A DNA stretch of 8,642 bases, taken from assembly GCA_947304075.1 (NCBI GenBank), contig CAMYZY010000024.1, positions 1-8,642 of the forward strand, given 5' to 3'. This document shows positions 4,956 to 8,642 of this stretch, piece by piece. This DNA comes from an uncultured Candidatus Saccharibacteria bacterium (GTDB lineage: Bacteria; Patescibacteriota; Saccharimonadia; Saccharimonadales; Saccharimonadaceae). The notes below the pieces were generated by a model. It was not told the origin of the DNA and made no database searches. It saw nothing but the letters and a program-made list of their open reading frames with translations. The number at the start of each line of letters is the position of its first letter. Positions within the stretch are counted from its first letter, which is position 1. The position numbers and the translations under genes were made by a program.

Positions 4956-5575
4956 GCTTTTTCTTCTTTTTCTTCTTTTTCTTCTTTTACTTCTTTCACC
5001 GCATCTTTATTACGACTGCGCTTTTTGGCATTCGAAATCAAATCAGTCACAGCTTTAAGTTGCTCTGAAGTAATATCAGAATAAGTAAAAGTATATGTCG
5101 TTTCATCACCCACCGTCGCCAATCTTAGCGTCCCATAATGAAACATCTTCTGAAGAAAACTTTCCTGCCTAAAGCTCGCATCTTCAATTGAAAACAAATC
5201 GATAATATTAATAGAAGTCGAAACCGGCGACATCATGATAAACTGAATTGCATGCTTATTTGTAATAAAAAGCCTATTTCCATTGTAAACCTTCAGGGCA
5301 AACAACCCAATGAGAAGCGCCGCAGCCAGCAAAGCAAACAATATGATAAACAAGAAATTCTTCCCCATCTCATCTATCATTGACTGCCCAAGTAGCACTA
5401 CCAAAAAGGCCAAAAGTATCAATATCAAACCAATAAATGTTCCTCCAAAAATCGCAAATAGGCACACTTTCGCTCGCTTAAAAGCAAACTCCACATACTC
5501 ATCATCATCAAGTTTTAATTCCGGAAAATCCTTCTTACTCCTATCATGCCTAATTTTAACTAAAGATTCATCCAT
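4952..5575 (-). CDS. PH-domain membrane protein (bPH2/DUF304-like) with charged tail
   Basis: A 207-residue protein starting at ATG 5575 with AAGGAG six bases upstream. Residues 1-35 are charged and cytosolic. Two membrane helices span about 36-62 and 73-95 with a short loop (QSMIDEMGKN) between them. Residues 96-178 form a bacterial PH-like domain: NRLFITNKHAIQF, then INIIDLFSIEDASFRQ, a YGTLRLATVG strand and a TYTFTYSDI strand before a final helix. This matches the membrane-flanking PH_2 family in layout and length. The C-terminus ends in a lysine/glutamate tract (VKEVKEEKEEKEEKA) encoded by tandem nine-base repeats. Its molecular role is unknown; such proteins are thought to organise membrane-associated complexes. 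It lies 18 bases after ruvB on the same strand and may be read through from it, but it also has a TATAAT of its own. Confidence 0.8.
   Translation of the reverse strand: MDESLVKIRHDRSKKDFPELKLDDDEYVEFAFKRAKVCLFAIFGGTFIGLILILLAFLVVLLGQSMIDEMGKNFLFIILFALLAAALLIGLFALKVYNGNRLFITNKHAIQFIMMSPVSTSINIIDLFSIEDASFRQESFLQKMFHYGTLRLATVGDETTYTFTYSDITSEQLKAVTDLISNAKKRSRNKDAVKEVKEEKEEKEEKA
4958..4993. repeat. Tandem nine-base repeat encoding the KEE tail
   Basis: TTTTTCTTC occurs three times in perfect tandem (4958-4966, 4967-4975, 4976-4984), followed by a variant TTTTACTTC (4985-4993). On the minus strand it codes for Glu-Glu-Lys units at the C-terminus of the PH-domain protein. Copy number could change in frame by slippage without affecting the stop. 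Confidence 0.85.
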
Positions 5576-5592
5576 GTAAGCTCCTTTTTTAT

Positions 5593-5598
5593 ATTATA
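5593..5598 (-). promoter_or_regulatory. -10 box of the PH-domain gene, inside the ruvB stop region
   Basis: Minus-strand TATAAT overlaps the ruvB stop codon (5596-5594). A start about seven bases downstream leaves a short leader containing AAGGAG before the ATG at 5575. There is no TG extension and no clear -35, so this may be a secondary promoter within a ruvB transcript. Confidence 0.5.
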
Positions 5599-6613
5599 AC
5601 TTTATTTGGGGGTTTTGTAAATGATTAATCCCTTTCTCCGTCACCACCCTTCCCTTTGGCGTGCGCACCAAAAGCCCCATCTGCATCAAATATGGTTCGT
5701 AAAAATCTTCTATGGTGGTCGTCTCATCGCCCGTTAACGCCGCTATCGTCGCAAGTCCTACTGGCCTTTCCCCATAATTCTCGTACATTAATCTAAGCAT
5801 ATTCCTATCCGCCGGGTCTAACCCCAAATAATCTATCTCCATCAAATCCAAAGCTTCATTCGCTATCTTGGTATCAATAATCCCATCTCCATTCACATCC
5901 GCATAATCTCGCACGCGTTTAAACAAACGGTTCGCAATCCTAGGCGTAAGACGCGCTCTCGTCGCTAATAAATTCGCCGCGTCCGGATTAATCTTAGTTT
6001 TCAAAATTCCCGCCGTCCGATTAATTATCTGCTCAATTTCCGGCTCTTTATAATATTCTAACCTATGAATAATCCCAAATCGGTCTCTTAAAGGCCCTGC
6101 CAAAGAGCCCGTCCGAGTCGTAGCGCCAATTACTGTAAACTTCGGTAAATCAAGTCGCACGCTTCTCGCTGCCGGCCCTTTCCCTATCACGATATCCAAT
6201 TTATAATCTTCCATCGCCGAATATAGCACTTCTTCAACAGCTCGCCTAAGTCGATGAATTTCATCTATAAATAACACATCTCCATCTTTTAAATTCGTCA
6301 AAATCGACGCAAGATCCCCTGCTCGCTCAATTGCCGGCCCCGAAGTCACCCGCAGTGACGCCCCAAGTTCATGCGCAATCACTCCTGCCATCGTCGTTTT
6401 ACCAAGCCCCGGCGGACCATATAATAATATATGGTCGAGCGTAGAGCCATCATTTCGCTTTTTTACCGCATCAATCGCAAGTTTTAAATTATTTTTAAGA
6501 TGTTCCTGACCAATATACTCATCAAAAGTCACCGGACGCAGACTAATCTCCATCTTTTCTTCTTCCGCATCTGATTGAGCCATCGTCGGCTCCACCAACC
6601 TCTCTATTGCCAT
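5594..6613 (-). CDS. ruvB: Holliday junction branch migration ATPase RuvB
   Basis: A 339-residue protein, full length for the family. RuvB is the hexameric AAA+ motor that, with RuvA, pumps DNA through four-way junctions so that RuvC can resolve recombination intermediates. Visible motifs in order: RPVTFDEYIGQ (26-36), Walker A GPPGLGKT (66-73, K72), Walker B DVLFIDEIHR (112-121, D117/E118), sensor 1 VIGATTRTG (161-169), the arginine-finger segment LRDRFG (175-180), and the sensor 2 region TPRIANRLFKRVRDYA (223-238). The C-terminal winged-helix domain includes LGLDPADR and the highly conserved GERPVGLATIAALTGDE region, ending in GRVVTEKG. ATG 6613 is chosen because it lies six bases after an extended -10 box; ATGs at residues 11 and 21 lack this. 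ruvA and ruvC are not adjacent in this window. Confidence 0.98.
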   Translation of the reverse strand: MAIERLVEPTMAQSDAEEEKMEISLRPVTFDEYIGQEHLKNNLKLAIDAVKKRNDGSTLDHILLYGPPGLGKTTMAGVIAHELGASLRVTSGPAIERAGDLASILTNLKDGDVLFIDEIHRLRRAVEEVLYSAMEDYKLDIVIGKGPAARSVRLDLPKFTVIGATTRTGSLAGPLRDRFGIIHRLEYYKEPEIEQIINRTAGILKTKINPDAANLLATRARLTPRIANRLFKRVRDYADVNGDGIIDTKIANEALDLMEIDYLGLDPADRNMLRLMYENYGERPVGLATIAALTGDETTTIEDFYEPYLMQMGLLVRTPKGRVVTEKGINHLQNPQIKL

Positions 6614-6619
6614 ATCTGT

Positions 6620-6628
6620 ATTATAGCA
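6620..6628 (-). promoter_or_regulatory. Extended -10 promoter giving a leaderless ruvB mRNA
   Basis: On the minus strand TGCTATAAT is followed by six bases (ACAGAT) and then the ruvB ATG. No Shine-Dalgarno sequence fits between them. The form and spacing match the pilin promoter exactly. Confidence 0.75.
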
Positions 6629-6687
6629 TAAATAATCTATTATATAAGCATTAAGCGAAGCACGAATAAAATAGATTTTTTATGATA

Positions 6688-6714
6688 TTAGCAGTCTTGA
6701 CAAACGAGTGCTAG
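6688..6714 (+). promoter_or_regulatory. CIRCE operator 1 (HrcA site) enclosing the dnaK -35 box
   Basis: TTAGCAGTC, nine bases, GAGTGCTAG. Each arm differs from the CIRCE consensus (TTAGCACTC-N9-GAGTGCTAA) at one position. The nine-base spacer begins with the TTGACA -35 hexamer, so a bound HrcA dimer would cover the polymerase contact directly. Confidence 0.7.
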
Positions 6715-6725
6715 TGATATACAAT
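6697..6725 (+). promoter_or_regulatory. dnaK heat-shock-controlled promoter
   Basis: A perfect TTGACA (6697-6702), 17 bases, then TACAAT (6720-6725, one change from TATAAT). This is a normal housekeeping-sigma promoter, in line with repressor-based rather than sigma-32-type heat shock control. Start is expected near 6732. Confidence 0.8.
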
Positions 6726-6733
6726 AAAATTAA

Positions 6734-6760
6734 TTAGCACTCTACTACAATGAGTGCCAA
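6734..6760 (+). promoter_or_regulatory. CIRCE operator 2 (HrcA site) just downstream of the dnaK -10 box
   Basis: A perfect TTAGCACTC arm, a nine-base spacer and GAGTGCCAA, with one mismatch in the right arm. It sits at the expected transcription start and is 46 bases from the first CIRCE. In RNA this inverted repeat would form a hairpin in the 5' leader, as in other CIRCE-controlled genes. Confidence 0.9.
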
Positions 6761-6786
6761 CGAAAGATTAAAGAAAGTGAGGAAAA

Positions 6787-8642
6787 ATGAGTAAAATAAT
6801 CGGAATTGATCTCGGTACCACTAACAGTGCTTTTGCATATATGGTTGCCGGCAAACCTGAAGTCATCACCAACGCCGAAGGCGACCGTACTACTCCATCT
6901 GTAGTAGCCGTCACCAAAAAAGGCGAAAGATTGGTCGGCAAAGTCGCCCAGCGTCAACGTGTCACCAATCCAAAAAACACTATTTATGGCATTAAACGCT
7001 TAATCGGTCGTAAATTCACCGACAAAGAAGTCCAACACGATCTCGATATCAGCCCATACAAGATTGTCAAAAAGGGCCAAGGTGTAGCCGTCGAGATGGA
7101 TGGCAAAGAATACACGCCAGAAGAAATCTCCGCCATGGTTCTTTCCAAAATCAAAGCCGACGCCGAAGCCTTCCTTGGCGAACCCGTCACCGAAGCCATC
7201 ATCACTGTCCCGGCTTATTTCGACGATTCTCAGCGCCAAGCCACCAAAGACGCTGGCAAAATCGCTGGTCTTGAAGTCAAAAGAATTATTAATGAACCTA
7301 CCGCCGCAGCCTTGGCTTACGGTCTCGAATCCAAAAAAGACGAAAAAATCGTTGTTTTCGACCTTGGTGGCGGTACTTTCGATGTTTCCATCCTTGAGCT
7401 CGGCGATGGCGTATTCGAAGTTATGTCTACTAATGGTGATACTCACCTAGGTGGGGAAGATTTCGACAACTTAATCGTCAACTACCTAGTCGATGAATTC
7501 AAAAAAGAATCCGGTATCGATATCAAGGGCGACGCTGCAGCCATGCAACGTGTCAAAGACGAAGCCGAAAAAGCCAAAAAGGAGCTCAGCTCATCTACCA
7601 GCACCGACATTAATCTTCCCTTCCTTTCCGCCGATGCCGATGGCCCAAAGCATTTTGAATACACTTTGACTCGTGCCAAACTCGAAGAACTTGTTAGCGA
7701 CCTTCTAGATCGTCTCGAAGAGCCAGTCAAAAAAGCCTTAAAAGACGCTAAACTCGAAACCAAAGATATCGACGAAGTCGTCATGGTTGGTGGTATGACT
7801 CGTATGCCTGCCGTAATCGAAAAGGTCAAAAACATTTTTGGCAAAGACCCAATGCAGGGTGTAAATCCAGACGAAGTCGTTGCTGTAGGTGCCGCTATCC
7901 AAGGTGGCGTTCTCCAAGGCGACGTCAAGGATATTCTGCTTCTCGATGTTACCCCACTAACGTTAGGTATCGAAACCATGGGTGGTGTCAGAACTCCTTT
8001 AATCGACCGCAATACCACTATTCCTACATCCAAATCCGAAGTCTTCTCCACTGCATCCGACAATCAACCACAAGTAGAAATTCATGTTTTGCAAGGCGAA
8101 CGCGAATTCGCTGCCGACAATAAGTCTCTTGGCCGTTTCATCCTAGACGGCATCGCTCCAGCCCCACGTGGCGTCCCACAGATCGAAGTCACTTTTAATC
8201 TCGATGCTAACGGCATCCTAAACGTTACCGCTAAAGATAAAGGTACTGGCAAAGAACAATCCATCACTATCCAAAACTCTGGCAACATGAGTAAAGATGA
8301 TATCGAAAAAGCTCGTAAGGAAGCTGAAGCTCACGCCGATGAAGACAAAAAGAAACGTGATTCCGTCGATGCTAAAAACCACCTAGAAAACACTATTTAT
8401 CAAGCCGAAAAAATGCCAACCGAATACAAAGATAAAATCAGTGACGACGACAAGGAAACTATCAAAAAAGCTGTCGAAGAAGCCAAAAGAGTCTTAAACG
8501 ATGACAAATCCGATAAAGACAAATATGAAGAAGCCACCAAAGAGCTAAATGACAAAATCATGCCAATCGGTGCTAAACTTTATCAAGCTTCTTCCGAAGA
8601 CAAAAAAGACGAGAAATCCGATGACAAATCTAAGGATTCCGA
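6787..8642 (+). CDS. dnaK: Chaperone protein DnaK (Hsp70), 3' end cut by the window
   Basis: 618 residues are present with no stop before the edge; the family usually has 600-640, so only the acidic, lysine-rich tail is cut. DnaK binds exposed hydrophobic peptides and cycles by ATP hydrolysis with DnaJ and GrpE. Visible features: phosphate loop GIDLGTTNS (6-14), K70 in YGIKRLIG, NEPTAAALAYGL (169-180), second phosphate loop DLGGGTFDVS (192-201), DTHLGGEDFD (218-227), VMVGGMTRMP (332-341), interdomain linker DILLLDVTPL (382-391), a substrate-binding beta domain with GIETMGG and LQGERE, and a helical lid from about 503. ATG 6787 is preceded by GTGAGG four bases upstream, so unlike ruvB and the pilin gene this mRNA has a leader. 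The gene is rich in GCC, GTC and ATC codons and nearly free of ATA. Two CIRCE sites predict HrcA repression. grpE and dnaJ are not visible here. Confidence 0.98.
   Translation, partial: MSKIIGIDLGTTNSAFAYMVAGKPEVITNAEGDRTTPSVVAVTKKGERLVGKVAQRQRVTNPKNTIYGIKRLIGRKFTDKEVQHDLDISPYKIVKKGQGVAVEMDGKEYTPEEISAMVLSKIKADAEAFLGEPVTEAIITVPAYFDDSQRQATKDAGKIAGLEVKRIINEPTAAALAYGLESKKDEKIVVFDLGGGTFDVSILELGDGVFEVMSTNGDTHLGGEDFDNLIVNYLVDEFKKESGIDIKGDAAAMQRVKDEAEKAKKELSSSTSTDINLPFLSADADGPKHFEYTLTRAKLEELVSDLLDRLEEPVKKALKDAKLETKDIDEVVMVGGMTRMPAVIEKVKNIFGKDPMQGVNPDEVVAVGAAIQGGVLQGDVKDILLLDVTPLTLGIETMGGVRTPLIDRNTTIPTSKSEVFSTASDNQPQVEIHVLQGEREFAADNKSLGRFILDGIAPAPRGVPQIEVTFNLDANGILNVTAKDKGTGKEQSITIQNSGNMSKDDIEKARKEAEAHADEDKKKRDSVDAKNHLENTIYQAEKMPTEYKDKISDDDKETIKKAVEEAKRVLNDDKSDKDKYEEATKELNDKIMPIGAKLYQASSEDKKDEKSDDKSKDS

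Noticed and set aside
6984..8288. Several open frames opposite or alternate to dnaK (up to 193 residues)
   Set aside because: They are shadows caused by the codon bias of dnaK, which matches Hsp70 throughout its length.
5594..8642. Use of UGA as glycine, as in SR1/Gracilibacteria
   Set aside because: All conserved glycines in RuvB and DnaK are GGN codons and no in-frame UGA interrupts the genes; the partial gene at the left ends at TGA with a normal GTGA overlap.
1..8642. CRISPR array, insertion sequence or transposase gene
   Set aside because: No regularly spaced repeat-spacer pattern and no transposase or integrase motif was seen on either strand.

Overview
The window looks like a chromosomal piece of a Candidate Phyla Radiation (Patescibacteria) bacterium, most likely a Saccharibacterium (TM7). 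The reasons are the character of the RuvB and DnaK proteins, very compact gene spacing, genes whose start codon sits at the expected transcription start (leaderless) behind extended -10 promoters, and a small prepilin beside a small PH-domain membrane protein. Conserved glycines in RuvB and DnaK use normal GGN codons and neither frame is broken by UGA, so the UGA=Gly code of SR1/Gracilibacteria is not in use. The phylum call is inference from sequence feel, not from a search.

Left part (1 to about 4000): an AT-rich, ATA-codon-rich accessory block that reads like a restriction-modification or other DNA-defence island. On the + strand lie the C-terminal end of an unrecognised gene and, coupled to it by a GTGA overlap, a PD-(D/E)XK-like nuclease of the DUF6998 type. 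Converging on them from the - strand is a three-gene operon: a small helical protein, a predicted winged-helix protein and a 761-residue GHKL (MutL/MORC-like) ATPase with two predicted Ig-like beta domains. This operon has a textbook TTGACA-17-TATAAT promoter and Shine-Dalgarno sites, unlike the extended -10, leaderless style of two nearby housekeeping genes. The two converging transcription units overlap by 29 bases.

Boundary (about 3900 to 4500): an AT-rich gap with palindromes and short repeats, then three GC-rich hairpins, then an apparently undescribed small RNA candidate of about 100 nt (own TATAAT, long closing stem, two internal hairpins, T-run). It is followed by tRNA-Arg(CCG), a second tRNA with anticodon CAT and a strong intrinsic terminator. 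The last 11 bases around the tRNA-Arg 3' end are repeated exactly at the 3' end of the small RNA.

Right part (4550 to 8642): core genes. A type IV prepilin-like gene (+) converges on a PH-domain membrane protein (-), sharing a TTAA stop overlap. ruvB (-) lies directly upstream of the PH gene. dnaK (+, truncated by the window edge) diverges from ruvB. The dnaK promoter carries two CIRCE operators, one wrapped around the -35 box and one over the start point, so control by the HrcA repressor is expected. The most interesting items are the GHKL-centred putative defence module, the structured RNA candidate, the twin CIRCE, and the identical leaderless promoter geometry of the pilin and ruvB genes.
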